Part shown: piece by piece, positions 42,905-51,795 of the stretch
Position numbering within the stretch: the first letter of the stretch is position 1
Layout of the letters: each line of letters starts with the position of its first letter
NCBI GenBank assembly: GCA_963837165.1
Contig: CAWIMD010000004.1
Span: forward strand, 1-64,000
Length of the DNA stretch: 64,000 nucleotides
Direction of reading: 5' to 3'
Origin: JAENWD01 sp963837165
GTDB taxonomy: Bacteria > Acidobacteriota > Vicinamibacteria > Vicinamibacterales > JAENWD01
The notes under the pieces: model-generated
Told to the model about the DNA's origin: nothing
Seen by the model: only the letters and a program-made list of their open reading frames with translations
Database searches by the model: none
Made by a program: the position numbers and the translations under genes

Positions 42905-43999
42905 TCAAGCGTGGCGGCTGCCGCCTCCGGCGATCACACGCTCATGGACGACGAGCATCGCGGCCACCCAGGTCGCCGCCGCCGCCTCCACGAAGATGCG
43001 GGTCTCGTGGAGCACGCCGAACGCCAGCGCCGCGGCCAGGGCCGGCACGATGTACCACGTGCCGAGTGCCCGGGCGGCGGCCGGCGCGCCCTTCCACCAC
43101 ACGACCACCGGCAGCCAGAGGCCGGCGGCCAGCGGTCCGAGCACGGTGGCAGCGTACAGCGGATGCGTCAGCGTGTGGAGATTGCTCCAGAGATACCACT
43201 CGTAGCTGCCGCCGGGGAGCGTCGCGCGGGGATTCGGCGGCGCGGCCGTGACCGCCGCAACGGCCGCGATCACCACGGCCCAGGCGGCCGCCTGTGCCAC
43301 GGCCGCCAGCGCCAGGCGGGATCGCGTCAGCGCCGGCGCCAGCGCCCACAGGCTGAACGGGACGATCAGGACCGCCGTCTCTCGGTTCAGGCATGCCAGG
43401 ACGAACAGCACCGCGTACCCGGCCAGTCGGGGCCAGGTGAGCCCGGCCCGCAGGCGAAGCAGGCTCGCGATGAGCGCGAGCAGGAGCGCCGCGGCCGCCG
43501 CGTCCCAGGGATAGAAGAGGTTCGGGAGCACCGAGAGGCGCGTGGCCGCCAGGACGCTGTTGATGTCGCCAATCGGACCCGAGGGGCCGAACGCACGGAA
43601 ACGCGACGGCGCCATGAGCTCCACGCCGACGGGGACGAGCACCGTGAGGGCGATCAACCGGCGGCTCCACGGTCCGGGCGAGGGACCGAGCGCAGCGACC
43701 AGCCGCTCGGCCAAAAGGATGAGCGCAGCCCACGCCAGCCACTCGGCCGCCCAGAAGGCCTGGACCGCCGGCACGCCGGTCACCGCCCGCGCGGCCGCCA
43801 CGAGCAGCGGCACCAGCACCCGGTGCTGGAACGGCGCGGTCTCGCGGAACGCCGCCAGGCGGTCCAGCGACACGTAGGCGAGACTGCCGGCGATGTGCCA
43901 GGTCGCCGCCAGCAGCGCGGCCACGGCCACGGTGGCCGCCCACGCGGCGCGGCCGACCGTCCCGGATCCGGCCGTCGCGTCCGGCGCGTCGTCTCTCAT
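42905..43999 (-). CDS. Multispanning membrane protein, GT-C-like, unknown
   Basis: A 364-residue protein with eight to ten hydrophobic segments. The N-terminal loop has FRETAPFQHRVLVPLL and the mid-protein has LACLNRETAVLIVPF, an element seen in several poorly described polytopic families resembling GT-C glycosyltransferases. No catalytic acid is convincing. It is divergent from the cytochrome c gene and follows the symporter on the same strand, 29 nt away. Confidence 0.72.
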   Translation of the reverse strand: MRDDAPDATAGSGTVGRAAWAATVAVAALLAATWHIAGSLAYVSLDRLAAFRETAPFQHRVLVPLLVAAARAVTGVPAVQAFWAAEWLAWAALILLAERLVAALGPSPGPWSRRLIALTVLVPVGVELMAPSRFRAFGPSGPIGDINSVLAATRLSVLPNLFYPWDAAAAALLLALIASLLRLRAGLTWPRLAGYAVLFVLACLNRETAVLIVPFSLWALAPALTRSRLALAAVAQAAAWAVVIAAVAAVTAAPPNPRATLPGGSYEWYLWSNLHTLTHPLYAATVLGPLAAGLWLPVVVWWKGAPAAARALGTWYIVPALAAALAFGVLHETRIFVEAAAATWVAAMLVVHERVIAGGGSRHA

Positions 44000-44025
44000 G
44001 TGCGCGCCATCCTACCCGAGCTTGC

Positions 44026-44054
44026 TTGACAGCGGCGACCAGCGAGGACTAGAT
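44026..44054 (+). promoter_or_regulatory. Sigma70-type promoter of cytochrome c operon
   Basis: TTGACA (44026-44031), a 17-bp spacer, and CTAGAT (44049-44054) fit the sigma70 consensus, with the -35 perfect and the -10 weaker. It lies between the divergent membrane-protein gene and cytochrome c, pointing to the latter. Confidence 0.5.
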
Positions 44055-44121
44055 TCGAATGGTTCGCCTCAAACTCATTGGGTACGCAGACCTTATCACC
44101 CCATCATCAGGATCAGACGCT

Positions 44122-44493
44122 GTGCGATCGACCCTTCTGACATCGCTGTGTGTCCTCGCGTTCGGCGCGACGGCGTGGGCGCAGTCCGCCCGCCCGACCT
44201 CGAACCGGCCGGCCGAGGAGCTGTACAAGAGCAACTGCGTGATGTGCCACATGCCGGACGGCAACGCGGCCATCAAGCAGATGAACTTCGCCGACGGCGA
44301 GTGGGCTCACGGCAACACGCCGAAGCAGCTCGCCAAGGTGATCACCGACGGGGTGCCCGCGACGGCGATGATGTCGTTCAAGGAGCGCTTCTCGGACCAG
44401 GAGATCATGAGCCTGGCGAAGTACGTCCTGACCTTCGACAAGCACCACAAGACGGGGGACAAACCCGCCGCCAAGCCCAAGGCCGGCTCGTAG
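44122..44493 (+). CDS. Exported mono-heme cytochrome c
   Basis: About 123 residues. The signal peptide (TLLTSLCVLAFGATAWAQ) is followed by a class I cytochrome with heme motif CVMCH (Cys39, Cys42, His43) and a distal methionine in TAMMSFKERFS. The end LAKYVLTFDKHH is the terminal helix. It carries electrons in the periplasm, probably from one of the sugar dehydrogenases nearby. GTG 44122 starts cleanly before the signal peptide; ATG 44059 is open but less likely. Confidence 0.88.
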   Translation: MRSTLLTSLCVLAFGATAWAQSARPTSNRPAEELYKSNCVMCHMPDGNAAIKQMNFADGEWAHGNTPKQLAKVITDGVPATAMMSFKERFSDQEIMSLAKYVLTFDKHHKTGDKPAAKPKAGS

Positions 44494-44585
44494 GCCGCGC
44501 CGGCCGCCCGCGGTGGCGGCTCTATCCGGGGCCGGGCCCGCAGCGGCTGCCACGGCTGCCGGTTCACACGGATGAGCGGATCCTC

Positions 44586-45713
44586 ATGGCACAGCTGAAC
44601 GTCGCCCTCATTGGTTACGCCTTCATGGGACGCGCCCACAGCAACGCGTACCGTCAGGTGGGCCGGTTCTTCTCCCCGAAATACCCGCCGCGGATGAAGG
44701 TGCTCTGCGGCCGCACGCCCAAGGCCGTCAAGGCCGCCGCCGCAGATCTCGGGTGGGAAGAAGCCGCCACCGACTGGCGCGAGGTCGTCCGCCGCAAGGA
44801 CATCGACATCGTCGACATCGCGACGCCGGGCGACAGCCACGCCGAAATCGCCATCGAGGCCGCGAAGGCGGGCAAGGTGGTCTTCTGCGAGAAGCCGCTC
44901 GCCAACACGGTCAAGGAAGCCGAGCAGATGCTGGCCGCGGTGAACAAGGCCCGCGTGCTGCACATGGTCTGCCACAACTACCGGCGGGTGCCGGCGGTGG
45001 TGCTGGCCAAGCGGCTGATCGACGAGGGGCGGCTGGGCACCATCTATCACTACCGCGGCACCTACCTGCAGGACTGGAACGTCGATCCGAAGGTCCCGCT
45101 GGTGTGGCGGCTCCGCAAGGAGGCCGCCGGATCCGGCGCCCTCGGCGACATTGCCAGCCACTCGCTGGACCTCGCGCGGTTCCTCGTCGGTGAGATCACC
45201 GAGGTCACCGGAGCGCTCGAGACGTTCGTGAAGGAGCGCCCGCTGCCCGACAACCCGCGAAAGAAGGGCAAGGTCACGGTGGACGATGCGTCGGCCACCG
45301 TGGTCCGGTTCGCCGGCGGGGCGCTCGGGACCATCGAGGCCAGCCGCTTCGCCACCGGGCGCAAGAACTACAACCGCTTCGAGATCAACGGCAGCAAGGG
45401 CTCGGTGGCCTTCGACCTGGAGCGGCTGAACGAGCTGCAGGTGTACCTGACGTCCGATCCGCCGGACGTGCAGGGTTTCCACGACGTGATGGTCACCGAC
45501 CGCGCACATCACCCTTATATGGGCCACTGGTGGCCGGCCGGGCACATCATCGGCTACGAGCACACCTTCGTGCATACGGTGTACGACCTGCTCGAGGCGG
45601 TCGCGAAGAACCGGATGCCGTCGCCGAACTTCGCCGACGGCGTCCAGAACCAGAAGGTGCTCGCCGCGATGGAGAAGGCCGCGCGGACGAAGCGGTGGGA
45701 GAAGATTTCGTAG
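44586..45713 (+). CDS. Gfo/Idh/MocA-family oxidoreductase
   Basis: A 375-residue NAD(P)-dependent dehydrogenase without a signal. The nucleotide fold shows VALIGYAFMGRAHSNAY, then IDIVDIATPGDSHAEIAIEAAKAGKVVFCEKPLA with the conserved EKP lysine, and VCHNYRRVPAVV. The second half is the alpha/beta dimerisation domain (GSGALGDIASHSLDL). Substrates are inositols, keto-sugars or sugar amides. It is followed closely by a TIM-barrel isomerase and a gluconate-dehydrogenase subunit, so a sugar-oxidation operon is likely. Confidence 0.92.
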   Translation: MAQLNVALIGYAFMGRAHSNAYRQVGRFFSPKYPPRMKVLCGRTPKAVKAAAADLGWEEAATDWREVVRRKDIDIVDIATPGDSHAEIAIEAAKAGKVVFCEKPLANTVKEAEQMLAAVNKARVLHMVCHNYRRVPAVVLAKRLIDEGRLGTIYHYRGTYLQDWNVDPKVPLVWRLRKEAAGSGALGDIASHSLDLARFLVGEITEVTGALETFVKERPLPDNPRKKGKVTVDDASATVVRFAGGALGTIEASRFATGRKNYNRFEINGSKGSVAFDLERLNELQVYLTSDPPDVQGFHDVMVTDRAHHPYMGHWWPAGHIIGYEHTFVHTVYDLLEAVAKNRMPSPNFADGVQNQKVLAAMEKAARTKRWEKIS

Positions 45714-45752
45714 GGCCGACCGTCAGTTCGGCCGCTCGCCAGGGGGGATTGC

Positions 45753-46715
45753 ATGAAGATTGGCGTGTTCACGGTGCTGTTCGGCGACAAGCCCTTCGAG
45801 GCGACGCTCGACTACGTCAAGGAGCTCGGGCTGGAAGCGGTGGAGCTCGGCACGGGCGGCTACCCCGGCAACGTGCACTGCAAGCCGGCCGAGCTGCTGA
45901 AGAGCGAGCGGAAGCTGAAGGCCTTCACCGAGGCGATCGGCCGCCGCGGCCTCACGATCAGCGCGCTGAGCTGCCACGGGAACCCGATCCATCCGGATGC
46001 GAAGACCGCGAGGGCCCATGACGCCATCTTCCGACAGACCGTCGAGCTGGCCGCGCGCCTCGGCGTGCCTCAGGTGATCACCTTCTCGGGATGCCCCGGC
46101 GGCGACGCGAAGGCGACGCAGCCGAACTGGATCACGTCGGCCTGGCCGCCCGAGTTCCCCGAGATGCTCGCCTGGCAGTGGAAGGAACGGGTCCTCCCCT
46201 ACTGGAAGGAGACGGCGAAGTTCCTGAAGAAGCAGGGCGTGCGGGTGGCCATCGAGATGCACCCCAACTTCGTCGTCTACAACCCCGAGACGATGCTGCG
46301 GCTGGCGAGCGTGGCGCCGGGCACGATCGGATGCAACTTCGACCCGAGCCACATGTTCTGGCAGCAGGTGGACGTGCCCACGGCCATCCGCGCCCTGGGT
46401 GACCGCATCTTCCACGTGCACGCGAAGGACTGCAAGATCGACCCGGCGAACACGGCGCTGAACGGCGTGCTCGACGTCAAGAAGTACACCGACGAGGTCC
46501 ACCGGTCGTGGATCTTCCGCTCGGTCGGCTACGGCAACGGCGAATCGGTGTGGCGCGATCTCGTCAGCAACCTCCGCATGGTCGGTTACGATCACGTCAT
46601 CAGCATCGAGCACGAAGACAGCCTGATGAGCGGGGACGAGGGGCTGAAGAAGGCGATCGGCACGCTGCGGAACGCGGTGATCAGCGCGCCGGCCGGCAAG
46701 GCCTACTGGGCCTGA
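45753..46715 (+). CDS. Sugar phosphate isomerase/epimerase (xylose-isomerase-like TIM barrel)
   Basis: A 320-residue AP-endonuclease-2-type barrel. It begins KIGVFTVLFGDKPFEATLDY, with AVELGTGGYPGN, ISALSCHGNPIHPD, VAIEMHPNFVVYNPETM (Glu/His metal ligands), IGCNFDPSHMFWQ, and IFHVHAKDCKID. These mark the IolE/IolH-like and keto-sugar epimerase group. AGGGGGGA before ATG 45753 is a good ribosome site. It lies in one run with the oxidoreductase before it and the subunit-3 gene after. Confidence 0.92.
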   Translation: MKIGVFTVLFGDKPFEATLDYVKELGLEAVELGTGGYPGNVHCKPAELLKSERKLKAFTEAIGRRGLTISALSCHGNPIHPDAKTARAHDAIFRQTVELAARLGVPQVITFSGCPGGDAKATQPNWITSAWPPEFPEMLAWQWKERVLPYWKETAKFLKKQGVRVAIEMHPNFVVYNPETMLRLASVAPGTIGCNFDPSHMFWQQVDVPTAIRALGDRIFHVHAKDCKIDPANTALNGVLDVKKYTDEVHRSWIFRSVGYGNGESVWRDLVSNLRMVGYDHVISIEHEDSLMSGDEGLKKAIGTLRNAVISAPAGKAYWA

Positions 46716-46723
46716 GGACTCCG

Positions 46724-47308
46724 ATGTCCACTGATCTCGGTCGGCGTGACGCGCTCAAGAAGCTGGCGGCCGTGGCCAGCGCTCCCCTGTGGGTCGAGGC
46801 CCTGGTGTCGGCCGCCGAGCGGCATGCGCCGGCCCATCACGCCGCCATTGCCGCCTCCGAGGGGCCCTGGACGCCGCGCGTGCTGTCGGCGGACCAGAAC
46901 CGGGCGGTCGTGGCGCTCGCCGAGATCATCATCCCGAAGACCGACACGCCGGGGGCCACCGACGCCAAAGTGAACGAGTTCATCGACCTGACGCTGCACG
47001 ACGCCCCGCCGGCCGAGCGCCAGCAGTTCCTGGACGGCCTCGCCTGGCTCGACGCCCACTGCCGCGAGACGCACGGCACGTCGTTCGCCGAGGCCACCGC
47101 CGACACCCGGCTCGCCATCGTCACCGCGCTGGCCGCTCCGACTCCGCCCGCCGGCGCGGAGACCGGCGCCGCCCTCTTCGCGGCGGCGAAAGGACTCACC
47201 GTGACCGGGTACTACACGTCGGAGATCGCGATGACCCAGGAGCTCGGCGACGACCTGAACATGTTCTTCACCGAGTTCAAGGGCTGCACGCATCCGGAGC
47301 ATCAGTAG
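46724..47308 (+). CDS. Tat-exported gluconate 2-dehydrogenase subunit 3 family protein
   Basis: A 194-residue Tat substrate (GRRDALKKLAAVASAPLWVEAL). The subunit-3 fold shows LSADQNRAVVALAEIIIPKTDTPGATDA, then EFIDLTLHD and LNMFFTEFKGC near the end. It normally pairs with a GMC flavoprotein and a cytochrome to oxidise sugars in the periplasm. Here no GMC gene is adjacent; the nearest is at the right edge of the window. It begins 8 nt after the isomerase stop. A heptad array follows its stop. Confidence 0.9.
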   Translation: MSTDLGRRDALKKLAAVASAPLWVEALVSAAERHAPAHHAAIAASEGPWTPRVLSADQNRAVVALAEIIIPKTDTPGATDAKVNEFIDLTLHDAPPAERQQFLDGLAWLDAHCRETHGTSFAEATADTRLAIVTALAAPTPPAGAETGAALFAAAKGLTVTGYYTSEIAMTQELGDDLNMFFTEFKGCTHPEHQ

Positions 47309-47310
47309 CC

Positions 47311-47370
47311 AGGGATCAGGGCCAGGGTCAATCGTCAATCGTCAATCGTCAATCCTCAATCGTCAATGGG
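47311..47370. repeat. Heptad array (CAGGGAT then CAATCGT)
   Basis: Two heptad types are joined: CAGGGAT and CAGGGC units run into CAATCGT repeated about five times with CAATCCT. It lies right after the subunit-3 stop, in a 266-nt intergenic region with nothing else recognised. Confidence 0.86.
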
Positions 47371-47574
47371 CCCGCGCGCCGGCCGTGCGTCCGCGCGGCG
47401 CGGGCAGCCAGCGGCTGCAGCCGCCGGTGACGTAGACGGCGAGCGCCATGACCAGGGATCCCCGAGGAGCCAGATCATGGGCAGCGACACGCGCGCGCCC
47501 GGCCGGGGAGCATGGAGATTCCCATCCTGGAATCGGTCCGGCGCGGCCGTACTTGAATCGGCTATCATCCGCCC

Positions 47575-48705
47575 ATGCCACACGTGCCCATTCCTCCGAT
47601 CAGCCGGCGCGGGTTCCTCAAGGCCGCCGGCGCGGGCCTGGCCGCGACGCCGCTGGCCGCACGGAGTGCCCTCGGCCAGGTGCGGGTCCCCGAGCCGCCG
47701 GGACCAAAGCTCGGATACGCCCTCGTGGGCCTCGGCTCGCTGGCCATCAACCAGCTCATGCCCGCCTTCGCGCGGTGCGAGCGGTCGAAGCTCGTGGCGT
47801 TCGTGAGCGGCCACCGCGAGAAGGCCGAGAAACTGGCCGCGCGCTACGGCGTCGCGACGAAGAACATCTACAACTACGAGACCTACGACACGATTCGCGA
47901 CAACCCCGAGGTGGACGTCATCTACATCGTCCTGCCGAACGGGATGCACGCCGAGTACACCGTGCGGGGCCTGCAGGCGGGCAAGCACGTGCTCTGCGAG
48001 AAGCCCATGGCGAATACCGTCGCCGAGTGCGAGCAGATGATTGCCGCCGGGACGCAGGCGGCCAGGAAGCTGATGGTCGCCTACCGGCTGCACTACGAGC
48101 CGTTCAACCGCGCGCTGATCAAGGTGGTCCGCGACCAGGAGTTCGGACGGCTGCGCGTGGTGCTGGCCGACGCGGGCTTCCCGATCGGCGATCCGAGCCA
48201 GTGGCGGCTGAACAAGCAGATGGCCGGCGGCGGGTCGATGATGGACATCGGCATCTACGCGCTGAACGCCACGCGCTACCTGACCGGCGAGGAGCCCGTC
48301 GAGGTCAGCGCGATGGAGGACACGACGAAGGGCGACCCCCGCTTCCGCGAGGTGGAGGAGAACATCCTCTTCCAGCTGCGCTTCCCGAGCGGCGTGCTGG
48401 CCAACTGCACGTCGAGCTACGGCGCTCCGTTCAACCGCCTCCGGGTGGTCGGCACCGACGGTTGGGCCGAGCTGGAGCCGGCGGTGAGCTACGACGGGCT
48501 CCGGATGCGCGCCGGCACGTGGTCGCGGATCGAGGAGCGCATCCAGCCCGTGGTGAACCACTTCGCCGCCGAGATGGACGACTTCTCGGGACGGATTCAG
48601 GCCGGCGAGGAGTCGCCGACTCCGGGCGAGGAAGGGCTCAGGGACATGAAGATCATCACGGCCATCTACCAGGCGGTCGCCAGCGGCGGCCCCGTCAGGC
48701 TGTGA
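47575..48705 (+). CDS. Tat-exported Gfo/Idh/MocA oxidoreductase (glucose-fructose-oxidoreductase-like)
   Basis: A 376-residue protein with a twin-arginine signal (ISRRGFLKAAGAGLAATPLA). The Rossmann part reads LGYALVGLGSLAINQLMPAF and the EKP motif is KHVLCEKPMANTVAEC; AYRLHYEPFNRALIK and GGSMMDIGIYALNATRYL follow. Tat export with bound NADP is the hallmark of glucose-fructose oxidoreductase-like enzymes. It acts in the periplasm on sugars. A small membrane-protein gene follows 12 nt later. Confidence 0.93.
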   Translation: MPHVPIPPISRRGFLKAAGAGLAATPLAARSALGQVRVPEPPGPKLGYALVGLGSLAINQLMPAFARCERSKLVAFVSGHREKAEKLAARYGVATKNIYNYETYDTIRDNPEVDVIYIVLPNGMHAEYTVRGLQAGKHVLCEKPMANTVAECEQMIAAGTQAARKLMVAYRLHYEPFNRALIKVVRDQEFGRLRVVLADAGFPIGDPSQWRLNKQMAGGGSMMDIGIYALNATRYLTGEEPVEVSAMEDTTKGDPRFREVEENILFQLRFPSGVLANCTSSYGAPFNRLRVVGTDGWAELEPAVSYDGLRMRAGTWSRIEERIQPVVNHFAAEMDDFSGRIQAGEESPTPGEEGLRDMKIITAIYQAVASGGPVRL

Positions 48706-48717
48706 AGGCTCGAACAC

Positions 48718-49269
48718 GTGACCCGTGACTCGTACGAGCCTGTGGCGCCGACGCTGGCGTCGCTGACCGGGAAGACCGTCGTCGTGCACACGGTCACGTA
48801 TTTCGTGGCCGGCATCCTCGCGTTCACGTTCGGGCACTACGAGCAGGCGTTCGCGCAGCCGCCGCTGTCGTACTTCATGCGACAGACCTCGGATCCGCTG
48901 GTGCGCGCCGGCGTGCTGTTCCAGCCGATCCGCGGGGTGATCTTCGCGCTGGCGTTCTACCCGCTGCGCAGCGTGCTGTTCGCGCGCCGCGGCTGGCTCG
49001 TCCTGTGGTGGCTGCTCGTCGCGCTCGGCATCCTGTCCACGTTCGGCCCGGCGCCAGGATCCGTCGAGGGCATGGTCTACACCGTGATCTCGCCGGTGTC
49101 CCAGATGGCGGGCCTGTGGGAGGTCCTGCTGCAGTCGCTGCTGCTCTCGGTCCTCCTCTGGTACTGGGTCGCCAACCCCGCGAAGCGCTGGCTGACGTGG
49201 ACACTGATCACGGCGTTCGCCATCGTCATGGTGCTGCCGGTGCTCGGGCTCCTGGCGGCGGGGGCGTGA
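48718..49269 (+). CDS. Small multispanning membrane protein, unknown
   Basis: A 183-residue protein with four to five hydrophobic segments (VVVHTVTYFVAGILAFTFG, VIFALAFYPLR, LVLWWLLVALGIL, LLQSLLLSVLLWYWV, and LITAFAIVMVLPVLGLLAA). I recognise no family motif. It begins at GTG 48718, 12 nt after the oxidoreductase stop. Other small membrane genes follow on the same strand. Confidence 0.68.
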   Translation: MTRDSYEPVAPTLASLTGKTVVVHTVTYFVAGILAFTFGHYEQAFAQPPLSYFMRQTSDPLVRAGVLFQPIRGVIFALAFYPLRSVLFARRGWLVLWWLLVALGILSTFGPAPGSVEGMVYTVISPVSQMAGLWEVLLQSLLLSVLLWYWVANPAKRWLTWTLITAFAIVMVLPVLGLLAAGA

Positions 49270-49359
49270 ACCGGCCGTGGGTGAGATCGTCGGGCTCGAC
49301 CACGTGCAGCAGGCCATGCCCGCCGGGCGGGAGGACGTCGCGCCGATCGGTCCACTCCA

Positions 49360-49755
49360 ATGAGCCGCCGGCTGCCGATCGCGTTCCTGCTCGTGGTCCT
49401 CGCGCAGACTTCGCACTCCGTCGAGGAATACGTCGCCAGGCTGTACGCCGTGTTTCCACCGGCACGGTTCGTCAGCAGCCTCTTCAGCGACGACCTGGCC
49501 ATGGGATTCGTCATCGCCAACACGCTGATCATCGCGTTCGGGTTCTGGTGCTGGGCGGTGCCCGTCGCCAGGCAGTGGCCGGTGGCGCGTGGGCTGGCCT
49601 GGGGCTGGGCCGCGGTAGAGCTCGCGAACGGTACGGGCCATTCGGTGCTCGCCCTGGGTCGCCTTGGTTACTTCCCCGGCGTCGTGACCGCTCCCCTGCT
49701 GCTCGCGAGCGGGGCATGGCTGGCAGTTACGCTGGCTCGTGGGCGTCAGGGCTGA
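49360..49755 (+). CDS. HXXEE-domain membrane protein
   Basis: A 131-residue membrane protein carrying the HXXEE signature (SHSVEEYVARL) in the first helix and the second conserved block GTGHSVLALGRLGYFPGVVTAPLL. HXXEE proteins have four or five helices and unknown function; the His/Glu set suggests metal binding. A second HXXEE gene lies at 51102. Confidence 0.85.
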   Translation: MSRRLPIAFLLVVLAQTSHSVEEYVARLYAVFPPARFVSSLFSDDLAMGFVIANTLIIAFGFWCWAVPVARQWPVARGLAWGWAAVELANGTGHSVLALGRLGYFPGVVTAPLLLASGAWLAVTLARGRQG

Positions 49756-49912
49756 GCGTCCGCTATTCGACGGGATGACTGACGGCACTCGCAGGCTGTG
49801 ACGGGACGGGCGGGGCACTGGTGGCGGACGCCGGCCGGTGCTCGTGTGCGCCGGGTCAGCGCATTTCCGACAGGCCCGGATGAGGCTGACGAATCCAATC
49901 CGGGAGGGTCCG

Positions 49913-50302
49913 ATGCGTTTTCCCCTCATCGCCGCAGTGCTGGTGCGACAGCAGCTCTTGCTGCTGATGGCAGTGCTTTTCGGCGCAGTGCCGGTGATCT
50001 TCGGGCTCGTGCGGGCGGTCAACACCGGCGATGACTTCCGATACCTCTGGCTGGCCGCAGCCGCAATGCTCGGCTCGCTCGTGGTCGTGATGGTCCGGCC
50101 GGGCGCACCAGCCGGGCCCCGTGTTTCTCCCGGGCGTGCGGTGGCCGCCGTGGGCGTCGGCGCCGGCTGCGCCGCCGCAACGGCCATTGTCCTTGGAACG
50201 ACACCGGGCCCCGGACTTGCCATCGTCGCCGTGGCTTTCGGAATCTGCACGGGAACAAGCGCGGTACTCGGCGCCCTCGCGCGCCGACGAGGGGCCCCGT
50301 AA
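49913..50302 (+). CDS. Small four-helix membrane protein, unknown
   Basis: A 129-residue protein with about four hydrophobic helices. ATG 49913 was chosen because GGGAGGG precedes it, and the frame upstream lacks such a site. No motif is recognised. Its stop is 1 nt before the GTG of the broken flavin-oxidase-like gene, so they look co-transcribed. Confidence 0.62.
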   Translation: MRFPLIAAVLVRQQLLLLMAVLFGAVPVIFGLVRAVNTGDDFRYLWLAAAAMLGSLVVVMVRPGAPAGPRVSPGRAVAAVGVGAGCAAATAIVLGTTPGPGLAIVAVAFGICTGTSAVLGALARRRGAP

Positions 50303-50303
50303 C

Positions 50304-50757
50304 GTGCCGCTCACTCGCAACGCCTTGCTGGAATTCCTCCGAAGCCGGCGATACGCCGTGCAGAGCTCCGTCCATCCGAATGGCGCTCCACAAAGCGCCG
50401 TCGTCGGGATCGCGGTGTCCGACGACTTCGAGATCGTGTTCGACACGCTCGGAAGTTCCCGCAAAGGAACGAATCTCGCGCGGAACCCCGGGATCGCCTT
50501 CGTGATCGGCGGCTGGACCGAGGGCGACGAACGCACGGCGCAGTACCGAGGGCCGGGCCGAGCTGCCCACCGGCGATCGCCTCGACAGCGCCCGGGACCT
50601 GTACTTTCGGACGTTTCCGGACGGGCGCGACCGGCTGTCGTGGCCGGGCCTGGTCCACGTCCTCGTGCAGCCCACCTGGATCCGCTACAGCGACTACACG
50701 CCCGACCCGCCGGAGATCGTGGCGTGGACGGCCGCGCAGCTTCGCGAGATGACCTGA
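50304..50757 (+). pseudogene. Pyridoxamine-5'-phosphate-oxidase-like protein, one-base insertion
   Basis: From GTG 50304 the frame reads PLTRNALLEFLRSRRYAVQS, SVHPNGAPQSAVVGIAVSD and RKGTNLARNPGIAFVIGGW, a PPOX-class FMN-binding split barrel. Near 50543 an extra C after TAC breaks the frame; removing it gives EGRAELPTGDRLDSARDLYF, RTFPDGRDRLSWPGLVHVLV and the end WTAAQLREMT. Both halves look under selection, so the lesion is recent or a consensus error. Confidence 0.72.
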
Positions 50758-50772
50758 CGCCCGACGCCTCAC

Positions 50773-51077
50773 GTGCGCATCGAATCAGCGGCCATGGACG
50801 ACTGGTATCGACGAGTGGCGAGTTCTTCTGCCCTGCCGGATGCTGCCGCCGACCCGGCAGCGGTCGCCGCGTGCGGTCCGGCGACGTCGATCCTCGTCTT
50901 CAACGGTTCGACGTGGCACGGGCATGGCGCAAACCGGTCCATGCACCCTCGTCGGTCGATTCAGGGCGCGTTCATTCCGCGGGACGCGACAGCGGCGACC
51001 GATCACACGGGGCGTCTGCGTCCCGAGACACCCTCGAGAAAGCCTTCGGCTACCTCGGCGAGCGGGACGCCGGGTAG
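50773..51077 (+). pseudogene. Phytanoyl-CoA-dioxygenase-like C-terminal fragment
   Basis: The stretch ATSILVFNGSTWHGHGANRS with PRRSIQGAFIPRD matches the C-terminal iron-His and 2-oxoglutarate-Arg region of PhyH-family oxygenases. The end, RDTLEKAFGYLGERDAG, is in another frame, and the N-terminal two-thirds of the enzyme are absent. It is a remnant. Confidence 0.5.
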
Positions 51078-51101
51078 ATCGCCGATGCGGATGCGCGCCG
51101 C

Positions 51102-51596
51102 ATGACGTGGATCTGGTGGGCGCCACTGGCGGCCGCGTCCCTGCACATCGTCGAGGAGTTCATCTGGCCGGGCGGATTCGCCGAGTGGGATCGCGCGTAC
51201 CGGCCGGCCATCCGCCACAGCATCACGCCGCGGTTCCACGTGATGATCAACGCCGGGCTGCTGCTGCTCTGCCTGCAGATCGCGTTGCTGCGAGGCCTCA
51301 TGCGCACGGACCGACAGTGGCTCGCCGTCAGCGCCTGGCTGGCCCTCGCGGCCCTGCTCGCCTCCAACGCCGCCTTCCACGTCGTCGGCACCGTGCGGAC
51401 GAGACGGTACTCCCCCGGCGTGGTCACGGGCGTATTCCTGTACGTGCCGATGGCCGCCGACGGCTTCTGGTGGTTCCTGCACCGCGGCGCCGTGTCGCTG
51501 AGGCTCGCCGCGGGTGCCGCGGCCGTTGGCGCCTCCTATCACCTGTGGGCCGGGCTCGCCCACGCCCGCCGCGCCCGGCACGGGGCCGCGACGTGA
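51102..51596 (+). CDS. HXXEE-domain membrane protein (second copy)
   Basis: A 164-residue membrane protein with the HXXEE signature HIVEEFIWPGG in helix one and the partner block SNAAFHVVGTVRTRRYSPGVVTG. It is longer than the copy at 49360 but has the same motif order. Function is unknown. Its stop overlaps a GTG opening the next small frame (GTGA). Confidence 0.87.
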   Translation: MTWIWWAPLAAASLHIVEEFIWPGGFAEWDRAYRPAIRHSITPRFHVMINAGLLLLCLQIALLRGLMRTDRQWLAVSAWLALAALLASNAAFHVVGTVRTRRYSPGVVTGVFLYVPMAADGFWWFLHRGAVSLRLAAGAAAVGASYHLWAGLAHARRARHGAAT

Positions 51597-51795
51597 CCGA
51601 CTCCTCCGAGACGCTGTCCTCGGCCCAGACAGTTCTGGCGAAGTTCGTGTTCCCTCTCGTGTGGCCTGGAGGGTTCACGGCGGTCACGCTCAGCATGTTC
51701 CTGGCGCCAGGATCGTGGCGCGATGCGCCCGCGGATCCCGTGATGAAGTGGTCATCACATCCCGTGATCGCCACGATTCGAGCGGCGGCGCCACT
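51593..51795 (+). pseudogene. N-terminal remnant of a membrane protein
   Basis: From the GTG at 51593 the frame reads LSSAQTVLAKFVFPLVWPGG then FTAVTLSMFLAPGSW, one membrane helix typical of an N-terminus, and ends shortly into the GNAT gene. It looks like the beginning of a longer membrane protein that was truncated. Confidence 0.42.

Noticed and set aside
40950..43205. Long plus-strand open frame opposite the SSS symporter
   Set aside because: Composition is Arg/His/Glu-rich low complexity with no family similarity; the minus-strand symporter explains the region fully.
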